In this document: positions 19,252 to 29,120 of the stretch, in pieces | Position numbering within the stretch: position 1 is the stretch's first letter | Layout of the letters: each line of letters starts with the position of its first letter | NCBI RefSeq assembly: GCF_027925025.1 | Contig: NZ_AP027058.1 | Coordinates: 2,542,001 to 2,606,000 of the forward strand | DNA: 64,000 nt | From: Limnohabitans sp. MORI2 | GTDB taxonomy: Bacteria; Pseudomonadota; Gammaproteobacteria; Burkholderiales; Burkholderiaceae_C | Direction of reading: 5' to 3' | Translations under genes and position numbers: made by a program | Notes under the pieces: model-generated | Told to the model about the DNA's origin: nothing | The model's input: the letters and a program-made list of their open reading frames with translations, nothing else | Databases searched by the model: none

Positions 19252-20394
19252 ATGAACAAAGACGAGTTACGTGCTTGGCTGCGCCTGAGCATGACCGAGG
19301 GCGTGGGCAACGAGGCAGCGCGCAATCTGCTGGCCTGCTTCGGCAGCCCACAAGCGGTGTTTGAACAAAGCGAATCGGCTCTGTGCCAAGTGGTCACGCC
19401 CAAGCAAGCGCAAGCGCTGCTAACCGTGCCCAACGAGCTCGCCGTGCAATGCGTGCGCACCCACCAGTGGCTGGCCCACCAACCCGACAGACACAGTCAT
19501 GCCTTGTGGACACTGGGCGACCCACACTACCCGCCCGAGTTGATGCAACTGGCCGACCCGCCACTGATGATTTATGTGTCCGGACAAACCGAACGCACCT
19601 TGGGCAACGCCGTGGCCGTCGTGGGTAGCCGCAACCCCACACCGCAAGGTGCAGAGATCGCCACTCAGTTTGGCGAGGCCTTGTGCGCTGCTGGTTTGTG
19701 CGTGGTGTCAGGCTTGGCTTTGGGCGTCGATGGTGCGGCACACACCGGCGCGCTGCGAGGCGGGAAAACCTCTGCGCACTGGCACACCGTGGCGGTGGTG
19801 GGCACAGGGCTGGACCGCGTGTACCCGAGCAAACACAAGGTACTGGCTCAACAGATTGCCTTACACGGTTTGCTCATCAGCGAGTACCACCTGGGCACTG
19901 CACCACTCGCACACAATTTTCCGAAACGCAATCGCATCATTGCGGCTTTAGGTTTGGGCACCTTGGTGGTGGAGGCCGCCTTGAAATCGGGCTCGCTGAT
20001 CACCGCCAAGATGGCGCTGGAGTTGAATCGCGAAGTGCTGGCCATCCCCGGCTCAATCTACGCGACGCAATCGCACGGTTGCCACGCACTCATTCGCCAA
20101 GGCGCTAAATTGGTTGAAAACGCGCAAGACGTATTGGAAGAATTGCAGCTTGCGCCGCAGCAGCAAGTCAATTTGTTTGCCGATGCACTCGCAACGGATG
20201 ACCCCATGCCAAGTGACGACTGCGAACACCCACTGCTCTCCCACATGGGCTACGCGCCCGTGAGCTTAGATGCTTTGCAAGCACGTTGTGGACTAGACAC
20301 CGCCGCACTGCAAGCGCAACTGCTCACCCTAGAACTCGATGGTGCAATCGGCCGCTTGCCCGGTGGTTTGTTTCAACGATTGGCAGCTGGCTAA
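19252..20394 (+). CDS. dprA: DNA-processing protein DprA
   Basis: Binds incoming single-stranded DNA during transformation and loads RecA. The Rossmann core reads VAVVGSRNPTPQG, GLALGVDGAAH, GTGLDRVYP, FPKRNRIIA and SGSLITA, all typical. A C-terminal winged-helix domain (last 70 residues) is also present. The start is set by a strong AGGAGG 6 bases before ATG 19252; the frame is open 29 codons further but without homology. It suggests natural competence or a competence ancestor. Followed by smg. Confidence 0.95.
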   Translation: MNKDELRAWLRLSMTEGVGNEAARNLLACFGSPQAVFEQSESALCQVVTPKQAQALLTVPNELAVQCVRTHQWLAHQPDRHSHALWTLGDPHYPPELMQLADPPLMIYVSGQTERTLGNAVAVVGSRNPTPQGAEIATQFGEALCAAGLCVVSGLALGVDGAAHTGALRGGKTSAHWHTVAVVGTGLDRVYPSKHKVLAQQIALHGLLISEYHLGTAPLAHNFPKRNRIIAALGLGTLVVEAALKSGSLITAKMALELNREVLAIPGSIYATQSHGCHALIRQGAKLVENAQDVLEELQLAPQQQVNLFADALATDDPMPSDDCEHPLLSHMGYAPVSLDALQARCGLDTAALQAQLLTLELDGAIGRLPGGLFQRLAAG

Positions 20395-20410
20395 TCAGGG
20401 TCAACACCGA

Positions 20411-20433
20411 TATTTCGCGGCAATTGCGAAATA
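20411..20433. repeat. Inverted repeat in the smg leader
   Basis: Perfect 8-base inverted repeat TATTTCGC/GCGAAATA with a 7-base centre, 16 bases after the dprA stop and 21 bases before the smg start at 20455. The A-run after it and the absence of a T-run rule out a plus-strand terminator. It could be an operator or a hairpin in the dprA-smg transcript. Confidence 0.5.
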
Positions 20434-20454
20434 AAAAACATGTATATTGGCCCC

Positions 20455-20937
20455 ATGTTTGAAGTGCTCGTATTCGTCTATGAAAACTATTGGCGAGGCG
20501 ATGCGTGTCCAGAGCTAGAACAACTGGGCCGCAAACTCAGCGCTGCTGGTTTTAACGTAGAAGACATCCAACAAGCTCTGTCGTGGCTCGACGAGCTGAA
20601 TTTGGCATCGCACAAAACAGAGCTGATCGACATCAGCCAAGCCGAGCGCGAACATCACACCGAGTCAGCCCACAGCATGCGCGTGTACTCGGTGGCTGAG
20701 CAAGACCACTTGGGTGCCGAGTGCTTGGGCTTCATCAACTTCCTCGAATCCGCCGACGTGCTCTCGCCTCACATGCGCGAAATCGTGCTGGACCGTGCGA
20801 TGGCCATTCCTGGCAACCCCATCCACTTAGACGACCTCAAAATCATCGTGTTGATGGTGTACTGGAGTATTGGCCTAGAGCCCGACGCACTGGTACTGGA
20901 TGAGTTGTGCGATGACGCGGATCGGGTGGCGCACTGA
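20455..20937 (+). CDS. smg: Smg family protein (DUF494)
   Basis: A 160-residue acidic protein with the family N-terminus MFEVLVFVYENYWRG; family members lie beside dprA in many proteobacteria. The start is placed at 20455 because the E. coli homologue begins at the equivalent MF; an upstream in-frame ATG at 20440 would add five residues. Its molecular function is not established. Here topA, the usual next gene in betaproteobacteria, is absent; a bidirectional terminator and secF follow. Confidence 0.9.
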   Translation: MFEVLVFVYENYWRGDACPELEQLGRKLSAAGFNVEDIQQALSWLDELNLASHKTELIDISQAEREHHTESAHSMRVYSVAEQDHLGAECLGFINFLESADVLSPHMREIVLDRAMAIPGNPIHLDDLKIIVLMVYWSIGLEPDALVLDELCDDADRVAH

Positions 20938-20962
20938 GCTCAGGTTCAAAACACACAGACAC

Positions 20963-20996
20963 AAAAAAGCCGGTTCACAAACCGGCTTTTCTTTTT
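20963..20996. terminator. Bidirectional rho-independent terminator between smg and secF
   Basis: Perfect 11-base inverted repeat (AAAAGCCGGTT at 20965-20975, AACCGGCTTTT at 20980-20990, 4-base loop), with a T-run on each strand, ends both smg and the convergent secF. Confidence 0.9.
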
Positions 20997-21008
20997 GGTT
21001 GCAGCGGC

Positions 21009-21965
21009 TTAAACCACCGCGCCTGAGTTTTCATCCTCTGGATCATGCGCAGCTTTGTTGCCATGGTGCTTGATCAGGTCTTCACGACGAATGCCCAACC
21101 ACATGGCAATCGCAGCGGCCACGAACACGGATGAGTAAATGCCAAAGCAAATGCCAATGGTCAATGCCAACGCAAAGTAGTGCAGCGTTGCACCACCAAA
21201 CAGCAACATGGACAACACCATGAGCTGCGTACAACCGTGGGTGATGATGGTACGGCTGATGGTGGAGGTGATGGCGTTGTCGATGATCTCGACCGTGCTC
21301 ATCTTGCGGTAGCGACGGAAGTTTTCACGGATACGGTCAAAGATCACCACCGATTCGTTGACGGAGTAACCCAACACCGCAAGCACAGCAGCCAACACAG
21401 GCAGCGAGAACTCCCACTGGAAGAACGCGAAGAAGCCCAAGATGATGACCACGTCATGCAAGTTCGCAATGATGGCGGCCACGGCAAACTTCCACTCGAA
21501 GCGCATGGCCAAATAAATCATGATGCCCACCACCACAAAGGCCAAGGCCTTGAGGCCGTCAGCCGCCAACTCGTCACCCACTTGCGGGCCGACAAACTCG
21601 GTGCGACGCAACTGCACATTGGCGTCGCTGGCTTTGAGTGCGCTCAGCACTTGTTCGCTTTGTTGCGCAGAGCTTTGACCTTTGACCGCGGGCATGCGAA
21701 TCATCACATCACGCGCGGTGCCAAAGTTTTGCACTTGCACATCGGTCAGGCCGAGCTTGGCGATTTGATCGCGCACGGCGTTGAGGTCGGCGGGCTGGCT
21801 GTAGCTGACTTCCATCAGCGTGCCGCCCGTGAACTCGACCGACAGATGCAAACCACGGCTGAACAAGAAGAACACCGCCGCCACAAATGTGATGAACGAG
21901 ATGGCGTTGAACGCCACCGCGTGCTTCATGAACGGGATGTCTTTACGAATCTTGAAAAACTCCAT
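21009..21965 (-). CDS. secF: Protein translocase subunit SecF
   Basis: Inner-membrane component of the SecDF complex that uses the proton gradient to pull exported proteins. Six membrane segments are visible, the first at residues 15-36, then a periplasmic domain (about 37-135) and five clustered segments; the conserved GYSVNESVVIFDRIRENFR follows the fourth helix. The length of 318 aa is normal. It follows secD after 12 bases in the order yajC-secD-secF. Confidence 0.96.
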   Translation of the reverse strand: MEFFKIRKDIPFMKHAVAFNAISFITFVAAVFFLFSRGLHLSVEFTGGTLMEVSYSQPADLNAVRDQIAKLGLTDVQVQNFGTARDVMIRMPAVKGQSSAQQSEQVLSALKASDANVQLRRTEFVGPQVGDELAADGLKALAFVVVGIMIYLAMRFEWKFAVAAIIANLHDVVIILGFFAFFQWEFSLPVLAAVLAVLGYSVNESVVIFDRIRENFRRYRKMSTVEIIDNAITSTISRTIITHGCTQLMVLSMLLFGGATLHYFALALTIGICFGIYSSVFVAAAIAMWLGIRREDLIKHHGNKAAHDPEDENSGAVV

Positions 21966-21977
21966 CTCAATCTCCTC

Positions 21978-23831
21978 TTACCCGCGCCACACAGTGCCGA
22001 TCGACACGCTTTGCAATTTCTTCTTGCGGCCATACCAAGCGTTGACCAAGCCACGCGAGAAGAACACCGCAGAGAACATGCTGGTCAAAATGCCGAGGCA
22101 GTGCACCACGGCAAAGCCGCGCACAGGGCCAGAACCAAAAGCCAACAAAGCCAAGCCCGCAATCAAGGTGGTGACGTTGGAGTCGAGAATGGTGGCCCAC
22201 GCACGGTCATAGCCGGCATGGATAGCAGACTGGGGCGATGCGCCATTGCGCAACTCTTCACGCACGCGCTCGTTGATGAGCACGTTGGCGTCAATCGCCA
22301 TACCCAACACCAAGGCCATCGCGGCCATGCCGGGCAATGTCAACGTGGCTTGCAGCATGGAGAGCACGGCCACCAAGAGCAACAAGTTCACGGCCAAGGC
22401 CACGCTGGAGAACACGCCAAACAACATGTAATAAATACACATGAAGGCGGTCACGGCCACAAAGCCCCAAGTGACAGAGTCAAAACCTTTGGCAATGTTT
22501 TCAGCACCGAGGCTTGGGCCAATGGTGCGTTCTTCGATGATTTCCATCGGTGCAGCGAGCGAGCCAGCGCGCAACAACAACGCGGTATCGTTGGCTTCCA
22601 CGGTGCTCATGCGACCCGAAATTTGCACACGACCACCGCCAATTTCGCTGCGAATCACAGGCGCGGTGACGACTTCGCCCTTGCCTTTTTCGAACAACAA
22701 GATGGCCATGCGTTTGCCCACGCTCTCACGCGTCACATCTTTGAAAATGCGTGCGCCTTTGGCGTCGAGCGTCAAGTGAACGGCGGCTTCTTGGTTTTGG
22801 GTGTCAAAGCCGGGTTGCGCGTCGGTGAGGTTTTCGCCGGTCAAGATGACTTGCTTTTTCACGATCACAGCTTGGCCGTTGCGGTCCATGAAACGCTCTG
22901 TGCCAAACGGCACGGGACCGTTGCCAAACTCGGCACTGCGGGCTTCGGCGCTGTCGTCCACCATGCGAATTTCCAGCGTGGCGGTGCGGCCCAAAATGTC
23001 TTTGGCCTTGGCCGTGTCTTGCACGCCTGGCAGTTGCACCACGATGCGGTCGGTACCTTGCTGTTGAATCACAGGCTCAGCCACGCCCAACTCGTTGATA
23101 CGGTTGTGCAGTGTGGTGATGTTTTGTTTGATGGCTTGCTCTTGCACGCGCTTGGCAGCCACGGGGTTGATCACCGCCGTGAGCTTGAAGTCAGCGCCGT
23201 CCGCTGCACTGGTGATTTGCAAATCCAAGAACTGGTCTTGAATCACGCGTTGCGCGGCTTCGAGGGTTTCCATGTCACGAAAACGAATCTCGATGGTTTG
23301 GTTGTTGCGGCTGATGCCGCTGTGGCGCACATTCTTTTCGCGCAGACCGCTGCGAATATCACCGGCCAATGATTCAGCTTTTTTGCTGAGTGCTGCAGGC
23401 ATGTCGACTTGCAACATGAAGTGCACGCCACCGCGCAAGTCCAAACCCAAATACATGGGCGCGGCGTTGAGCGAGGTCAGCCACGCGGGTGAGCGGGCCA
23501 ACAAATTGAGGGCGACCACATACGACGCATCGTTGGCGTCAGGCACCAAGGCTTGCTGGATAGCGTCCTTGGCTTTGAGCTGTTGGTCGGTGTTGTCAAA
23601 GCGCACCTTGAGCGAGCTGTTGTCTAACGTGACGGCATCGGGCTTCAGGTTGGCCTCGGTCAAAGCAGCTTGCACGCGCTCTTGCACAGCAACGTCAACT
23701 TTGACGGATGACTTAGCGGCAGACACCTGCACCGCAGGCGCTTCGCCAAAAAAGTTAGGCAGCGTGTAGAGGCTGCCAACCAACAAAGCGATCACGATGA
23801 TCGCGTACTTCCAAAGGGGGTAACGGTTCAT
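21978..23831 (-). CDS. secD: Protein translocase subunit SecD
   Basis: Partner of SecF in protein export. N-terminal membrane helix (residues 8-26), a large periplasmic domain beginning with GLDLRGGVHFMLQVD, and five C-terminal helices containing MAIDANVLINERVREELRNG, the signature segment of the family. Length 617 aa is normal. Same operon as secF and yajC. A long frame on the opposite strand across secD and secF is a coding shadow. Confidence 0.96.
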   Translation of the reverse strand: MNRYPLWKYAIIVIALLVGSLYTLPNFFGEAPAVQVSAAKSSVKVDVAVQERVQAALTEANLKPDAVTLDNSSLKVRFDNTDQQLKAKDAIQQALVPDANDASYVVALNLLARSPAWLTSLNAAPMYLGLDLRGGVHFMLQVDMPAALSKKAESLAGDIRSGLREKNVRHSGISRNNQTIEIRFRDMETLEAAQRVIQDQFLDLQITSAADGADFKLTAVINPVAAKRVQEQAIKQNITTLHNRINELGVAEPVIQQQGTDRIVVQLPGVQDTAKAKDILGRTATLEIRMVDDSAEARSAEFGNGPVPFGTERFMDRNGQAVIVKKQVILTGENLTDAQPGFDTQNQEAAVHLTLDAKGARIFKDVTRESVGKRMAILLFEKGKGEVVTAPVIRSEIGGGRVQISGRMSTVEANDTALLLRAGSLAAPMEIIEERTIGPSLGAENIAKGFDSVTWGFVAVTAFMCIYYMLFGVFSSVALAVNLLLLVAVLSMLQATLTLPGMAAMALVLGMAIDANVLINERVREELRNGASPQSAIHAGYDRAWATILDSNVTTLIAGLALLAFGSGPVRGFAVVHCLGILTSMFSAVFFSRGLVNAWYGRKKKLQSVSIGTVWRG

Positions 23832-23859
23832 GATCGCTTCGTCGTCTCGTCGCTAATAT

Positions 23860-24189
23860 TTACAGAGTGCCTTTAGGGAGCACTTGCACCACGGCTTGGC
23901 GCTGCAATTGCACTTCCACGCCAGCGGCGATTTCGATCGACACAGTGGCGTCAGCCAACTTGGTCACTTTGCCGAGCAAGCCACCTGCGGTTGCGATTTC
24001 GTCGCCCTTAGCGAGTGCATCGATCATGGCTTTGTGTTCTTTTTGACGCTTCATTTGTGGGCGAATCATCACAAAATACAAAACCACAAACATCAACACC
24101 AAAGGCAACATGCCTTGCAATGAAGTCATCAAGTCACCGCCTGCGGCTGCGGCAGGTGCGGTTTGGGCAAAAGCAGAAGAAATCAACAC
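23860..24189 (-). CDS. yajC: Sec translocon accessory protein YajC
   Basis: A small membrane protein that associates with SecDF. One transmembrane helix (about residues 27-47) precedes the typical RPQMKRQKEH and GDEIATAGGLLGKV segments. I place the start at GTG 24189: a GGAG ribosome site lies 7 bases upstream, whereas a TTG at 24195 would be too close to it. The leader carries an inverted repeat (24215-24240). Unlike in many relatives, queA/tgt do not precede it. Confidence 0.92.
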   Translation of the reverse strand: MLISSAFAQTAPAAAAGGDLMTSLQGMLPLVLMFVVLYFVMIRPQMKRQKEHKAMIDALAKGDEIATAGGLLGKVTKLADATVSIEIAAGVEVQLQRQAVVQVLPKGTL

Positions 24190-24214
24190 GGTCAAACTCC
24201 AATTTGAGGGACTG

Positions 24215-24257
24215 CTGCTGGTGCAAAAACGCCCCAGCAGACCAACCGCGGATTGTA
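24215..24257 (-). promoter_or_regulatory. yajC promoter -10 element and leader hairpin
   Basis: On the minus strand TACAAT (24257-24252) is a good -10 element for the yajC-secD-secF operon. The leader then contains a 7-base inverted repeat CTGCTGG/CCAGCAG (24215-24221 and 24234-24240). No -35 of quality is seen. Confidence 0.35.
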
Positions 24258-24275
24258 TGCGGCTGGCTCAGTGAC

Positions 24276-27200
24276 TCAGTTGGGGGTCGACCACTGCGCT
24301 TTCAAGCTGTTCCACTTCTCACGCGCCGCCGCCAAGTTGCGCGCCTTCACATGGCCAAAGCCTTTGATTTGTTCAGGTATTCGCGCCATCTCTACAGCCA
24401 ACGCGTGGTTGCTCGCGTTGAGCTGGCCCAGCATGGTGTCGACGCTACTTTTGTACTGCGCGATCAAGGCGCGCTCGGTGCGACGCTCTTCGCTGTAACC
24501 AAACACATCCAAAGCAGTGCCGCGCAACCACTTGAAGTGTTTGAGCACTTTAAAGCCCGTCAGCATGAGCGGCCCAAATTTTTGCTTTTGCAACTCGCCT
24601 TTGGCATTGGTCTTGGCCATGAGCGGTGGGGCCAAGTGGTAGTTGAGTGAGTAGTCGCCCTCAAACATGCCATTGATTTTTTTCAAGAAGGCTGCGTCGG
24701 TGTGCAGACGAGCCACCTCGTACTCATCCTTGTAGGCCATGAGCTTGAAGAGGTTACGTGCCACGGCTTCGGTGAGCGTGGTTTTATTCAGCCCCGCCTC
24801 TGCCTCGCGCACGCGCTCGACCACTGAACGGTAACGCTTGGCATAGGCTGCGTTTTGGTAACTGGTGAGAAATTCCACACGTTTGGCGATGACGGCATCC
24901 AAGCCTTCGGGCTTGTGGAACTGCACCACTTGTGCAGGGGCCAGCAAAGCCTGCACGGCGTCCCAATGCACAGCGCAGTGGCGACCCCATTCAAAAGCGA
25001 TTTTGTTTTGCGCCACCGCCATGTCGTTGAGTTCCATCGCACGCATCAAAGCTTCTAGCCCCAGAGGTACCCAGCCTTTTTGCCACGCAAAGCCCAAGAC
25101 CATCGGGTTCACGTAGATGCTGTCGCCCAACACTTGGGTGGCAACGCGATCCGCATCAAAGGCACTCACACCTGCCACGCCCACAGCCTGTGCGATGGTG
25201 GCCACACAAGCCTCACCCGGGTTTTGCCAATTGCCATTGCGCACAAAGGCAGCGGTGGGTGCGCTGTGTGCATTGAGCGCCACATGCGTGCGACCTTCGC
25301 GCATGCGTTGCAAGGTTTCTTTGCCCGCCACCACGATGGGATCGCAGCCGATGACAAGGTCTGCTGCCGCTGTGCCCACACGCGTGGTGCGAATGTCGTC
25401 TTGGTGGTTGGCAATGAGCACATGGCTCCATGTAGCGCCGCCTTTTTGCGCAAGGCCTGCCGCGTCTTGCGTGACAACGCCTTTGCCTTCAATGTGCGCG
25501 GCCATGCCCAACAGCTGGCCAATGGTGATGACACCTGTGCCACCCACACCCGCCACCACCATGCCCCACGCATGCGTGGCGTCGGGCAAGGTGGGCTGTG
25601 GCAATGCCAGCGCTGGCAATTCAATGCGCGACACACCCTTGGCTTTCTTCTTCAAGCTGCCACCTTCCACCGTGACGAAGCTCGGGCAAAAGCCTTTGAC
25701 GCAGCTGATGTCTTTGTTGCACGTACTTTGGTTGATGGTGCGCTTGCGGCCAAACTCGGTTTCGAGTGGCTCCACGCTCATGCAGTTGCTTTGCACGCCA
25801 CAGTCGCCACAGCCTTCGCACACCAGTTCATTGATGAACACGCGCGTGGCAGGATCGGCCATCGTGCCGCGTTTGCGACGGCGACGTTTTTCGGTGGCAC
25901 AGGTTTGGTCGTAGATGATGACCGTGCAACCTTTGATCTCGCGCATCTCGCGCTGAATGCGGTCCAGTTCATCGCGGTGGAACACGGCCACGCCGTCGAC
26001 CAAGCCTGCGCCTTCGTATTTCTCAGGCTCGTCGGTCACCACCGTGATGCGTTGTGCGCCTTCGGCCTTCATGCTTTGGGCGATTTGTAAAACGCTGTGC
26101 CCCTCGGGACGCTCACCCACACGCTGCCCACCCGTCATCGCCACCGCATCGTTGTACAGCAGCTTATAGGTGATGTTCACGCCCGCCGCAATGCTTTGGC
26201 GAATGGCCAAAATGCCGCTGTGAAAGTAAGTGCCATCGCCCAAGTTGGCGAAGATGTGTTGGTCGTTCACAAACGGTTGTTGGCCCACCCATGGCACGCC
26301 CTCGCCGCCCATTTGCGTGAAGCCGTTCGTGTCACGGTCCATCCACAACACCATGAAGTGGCAACCAATGCCGGCCATCGCACGCGAGCCTTCTGGCACT
26401 TTGGTGGAGGTGTTGTGCGGGCAACCCGAGCAAAACCAAGGCATGCGATCGGCCTTGAGCGTGATGGTTTGCATCTGCGTTTCTTTGGCACTGATGATGG
26501 CCAGTTGTGCGTTGATGCGTGCGGTGGTGTCGGCATCCACGCCGAGCTTCAACACACGTTGCGCAATGGCTTTGGCAATGAGCGCAGGGTTCAGGTCGGC
26601 GTTGGCACGCAACAGAGTATTGGCGCTTGGGTTGGGCATGGACCATTCGCCGCCACTGTGATCATCACCGATCTCGTTGAACTTGCCCAACACATTGGGC
26701 CGCACATCGGCGCGCCAGTTGTACAGCTCTTCCTTGAGTTGGTACTCAATGACTTGGCGCTTTTCCTCAATCACCAAAATCTCTTGCAGGCCCGTGGCGA
26801 ATTCGCGCGTGAGTTGCGCATCCAACGGCCACACCACCGCGACCTTGTGCAGGCGAATGCCAAGGCGTTGACAGGTCGCATCGTCCAGCCCCAAATCCAA
26901 CAAAGCTTGGCGTGTGTCGTTATAGGCCTTGCCACTGGCCATCAAACCCAGCCGATCATTCGGCCCTTCGATGACGTTGTGGTTCAAACGGTTGGCACGC
27001 ACATAGGCGAGTGCGGCGTACCACTTGTAGTCAAACAAACGCGCCTCTTGCTCGAGCGCCGTATCGGGCCAGCGGATGTGCAAGCCGCCTGAAGGCATTT
27101 CAAACTCTGGAATGACGATGTTCACGCGGTGTGGATCAATCACCGCCGTCGAGCTCGATTCCACAATCTCTTGAATCGTCTTCATGCCCGACCACACGCC

Positions 27201-27815
27201 GCTGAAGCGGCTCATGGCGATGGCGTGCAAACCCAAGTCCAAAATTTCTTGCACGTTGCTGGGGAAGAACACGGGCGTGCCACAGGCTTTGAAGATGTGG
27301 TCGCTTTGATGGGCTGCGGTTGAGCTTTTGGCCACATGGTCGTCGCCCGCGACAGCCAACACCCCGCCCCAAGGCGTGGTGCCCGCCATGTTGGCGTGCT
27401 TGAACACATCCGAGCAACGGTCCACGCCAGGGCCCTTGCCATACCAAATGCCAAACACACCATCAAACTTGTTGCTGCCCGCAGGTGCAAAGCCCAGTTG
27501 CTGCGTGCCCCACAGTGCGGTGGCAGCCAGCTCTTCATTGACGCCTGGTTGAAAGACGATGTTTTGCGCTTCTAAATACGGCTTGGCTTTCCACAACGAT
27601 TGGTCATAGGTGCCAAGCGGAGAACCGCGATAACCGCTGATGAAGCCCGCCGTGTTTTTACCTTGCAAGGCATCGCGTTGGCGCTGCAGCATGGGCAGCT
27701 TGACCAAAGCCTGCACACCGCTCATAAAGGCGCGGCCCACATCGAGGCTGTATTTGTCGTCCAGCGTTACGGTGTCGAGTGCGCGACGAATATGCTCGGG
27801 CAATGGGGCGTTCAT
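24276..27815 (-). CDS. Fused indolepyruvate ferredoxin oxidoreductase
   Basis: Oxidatively decarboxylates arylpyruvates, and perhaps branched 2-oxo acids, to acyl-CoA with ferredoxin as acceptor in amino acid breakdown. One 1179-residue chain combines the pyruvate-ferredoxin-oxidoreductase-type alpha domain (residues 30-400), the thiamine diphosphate domain (CSGCPHNTST near 465), a ferredoxin-like cluster (CEGCGDCGVQSNC then CNKDISCVKGFCP, about 660-710) and the gamma domain (VAGVGGTGVIT near 750). The start is ATG 27815 with CAGGAG upstream; longer frames lack homology. It is monocistronic. Confidence 0.92.
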   Translation of the reverse strand: MNAPLPEHIRRALDTVTLDDKYSLDVGRAFMSGVQALVKLPMLQRQRDALQGKNTAGFISGYRGSPLGTYDQSLWKAKPYLEAQNIVFQPGVNEELAATALWGTQQLGFAPAGSNKFDGVFGIWYGKGPGVDRCSDVFKHANMAGTTPWGGVLAVAGDDHVAKSSTAAHQSDHIFKACGTPVFFPSNVQEILDLGLHAIAMSRFSGVWSGMKTIQEIVESSSTAVIDPHRVNIVIPEFEMPSGGLHIRWPDTALEQEARLFDYKWYAALAYVRANRLNHNVIEGPNDRLGLMASGKAYNDTRQALLDLGLDDATCQRLGIRLHKVAVVWPLDAQLTREFATGLQEILVIEEKRQVIEYQLKEELYNWRADVRPNVLGKFNEIGDDHSGGEWSMPNPSANTLLRANADLNPALIAKAIAQRVLKLGVDADTTARINAQLAIISAKETQMQTITLKADRMPWFCSGCPHNTSTKVPEGSRAMAGIGCHFMVLWMDRDTNGFTQMGGEGVPWVGQQPFVNDQHIFANLGDGTYFHSGILAIRQSIAAGVNITYKLLYNDAVAMTGGQRVGERPEGHSVLQIAQSMKAEGAQRITVVTDEPEKYEGAGLVDGVAVFHRDELDRIQREMREIKGCTVIIYDQTCATEKRRRRKRGTMADPATRVFINELVCEGCGDCGVQSNCMSVEPLETEFGRKRTINQSTCNKDISCVKGFCPSFVTVEGGSLKKKAKGVSRIELPALALPQPTLPDATHAWGMVVAGVGGTGVITIGQLLGMAAHIEGKGVVTQDAAGLAQKGGATWSHVLIANHQDDIRTTRVGTAAADLVIGCDPIVVAGKETLQRMREGRTHVALNAHSAPTAAFVRNGNWQNPGEACVATIAQAVGVAGVSAFDADRVATQVLGDSIYVNPMVLGFAWQKGWVPLGLEALMRAMELNDMAVAQNKIAFEWGRHCAVHWDAVQALLAPAQVVQFHKPEGLDAVIAKRVEFLTSYQNAAYAKRYRSVVERVREAEAGLNKTTLTEAVARNLFKLMAYKDEYEVARLHTDAAFLKKINGMFEGDYSLNYHLAPPLMAKTNAKGELQKQKFGPLMLTGFKVLKHFKWLRGTALDVFGYSEERRTERALIAQYKSSVDTMLGQLNASNHALAVEMARIPEQIKGFGHVKARNLAAAREKWNSLKAQWSTPN

Positions 27816-27930
27816 GGCTGGCTCCTGATTCAGCGTTTGCGTTTTGAGTTTAGGCCGCAATGACGGCACGCGCAGGAACTTGCGTGACATGAAAACCCTG
27901 AGTCATCCCAAGGCACACCCTTTGCATGAA

Positions 27931-29112
27931 TTATTTAGGCCACAACACCCACAAACGCAAGCTTTGCTTCATACGACCGGCATACTCGCCAGCTTCTGCC
28001 CCTGTGCCAGCAAAGTAATCTGCACGCACCGCACCCACAATGGCGCTGCCCGTATCTTGCGCAAACACCATGCGTTGCAAATTGCCGTTAGGTCCGGTGC
28101 TCGCCAACCACACAGGTGTGCCGTAGGGAATCGAATCTTTGTCGACAGCGATCGAGCGGCCTGCCGTGAGGGGCACACCTTGTGCGCCGCGAGGCCCCAG
28201 ATCAGCGTCGGCAGCGCTACGCACTTCTTCGCGGAAAAACACATAGCGCGGATTGCTCCAAAACATCTCTTGCACCAAACGCGGGTTGCTTTGTTGGGTG
28301 CTGACAATCCAGGCTTTGATGCCCTGCCATGAGGCATCTTTGATCAACCCACGATCCAACAACCAACGGCCCACGCTCTGGTAAGGCTGTTCGTTCGAGC
28401 CAGCAAATGCCAAACGCACCACACGGACGCTGCCATCTGGGTTGACCATGCGCACACGACCAGAGCCTTGGATGTGCAGCACCAACGCATCAATCGGATC
28501 CGCCAACCATGCCACTTCGCGGCCACGTAAGGCATCGCGTGCTTGTGACTGGGTGTCAATCTCTTGGCGACTGAACCACGCACGCCCTGCGCGGCGCAAC
28601 TCAGCCAAGCCATCAGGAGGGGCGTACAACGGCACCTCAAAGCCGGGGCGCATTTGCGCAGAAGCATCAAACATCGGTTCGTAGTAGCTGGTGAGCAAGC
28701 CATCGACTGCACCGTCGAGCGCCTCTACGCGATAAGGTTGCAAGCGACTCATCATCCACAAGCGACGGTCGTCGTCGCTACCGAGCATGAGTTGTCGCAC
28801 GTCTTTGCACAGCGGTGCAAACAAGGGTCCGGGGCGTTCGCAGTTTTGCAACCAAGCATTCCACGCATCTTGTAAATTGTCGTTTTGCCAGCCAGGCACC
28901 TCGTTCCACGACGTCGCCACCCATCGGCTGCGATAGCTTTGCTGCGGATTAGGCGTGCCAGGTGTACCCGCCAGGCCACCCGTAGCGCGCGGTGCATCTG
29001 CGGGGGTACGGGAGGCGGAATTGGGGCGTCCGTAGTCCACCACAGGCGCTTGGCGTGGTGTGCTGCAGGCCACCAAAGTCGTGACCATCAAGACCCACCA
29101 CAAACGAACCAT
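27931..29112 (-). CDS. mltA: Membrane-bound lytic murein transglycosylase A
   Basis: Cleaves glycan strands of peptidoglycan to 1,6-anhydromuropeptides at the outer membrane. A lipoprotein signal with lipobox LVAC ends near residue 16. The MltA domain (LLTSYYEPMF, IQGSGRVRM) and the C-terminal 3D domain (SIPYGTPVWL, QDTGSAIVGAVRADYF with its catalytic Asp) are visible. Start 29112 has a GAGG site 7 bases upstream; an ATG at 29124 overlapping the regulator stop is the alternative. Last gene of the yhdP-kinase-regulator-mltA chain. Confidence 0.93.
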   Translation of the reverse strand: MVRLWWVLMVTTLVACSTPRQAPVVDYGRPNSASRTPADAPRATGGLAGTPGTPNPQQSYRSRWVATSWNEVPGWQNDNLQDAWNAWLQNCERPGPLFAPLCKDVRQLMLGSDDDRRLWMMSRLQPYRVEALDGAVDGLLTSYYEPMFDASAQMRPGFEVPLYAPPDGLAELRRAGRAWFSRQEIDTQSQARDALRGREVAWLADPIDALVLHIQGSGRVRMVNPDGSVRVVRLAFAGSNEQPYQSVGRWLLDRGLIKDASWQGIKAWIVSTQQSNPRLVQEMFWSNPRYVFFREEVRSAADADLGPRGAQGVPLTAGRSIAVDKDSIPYGTPVWLASTGPNGNLQRMVFAQDTGSAIVGAVRADYFAGTGAEAGEYAGRMKQSLRLWVLWPK

Positions 29113-29120
29113 GATGTGCC

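Noticed and set aside
21180..23372. A 730-codon open frame antisense to secD and secF on the plus strand
   Set aside because: It mirrors the codon pattern of two unmistakable genes, is full of His, Gln and Arg, and resembles no family. It is a coding shadow.
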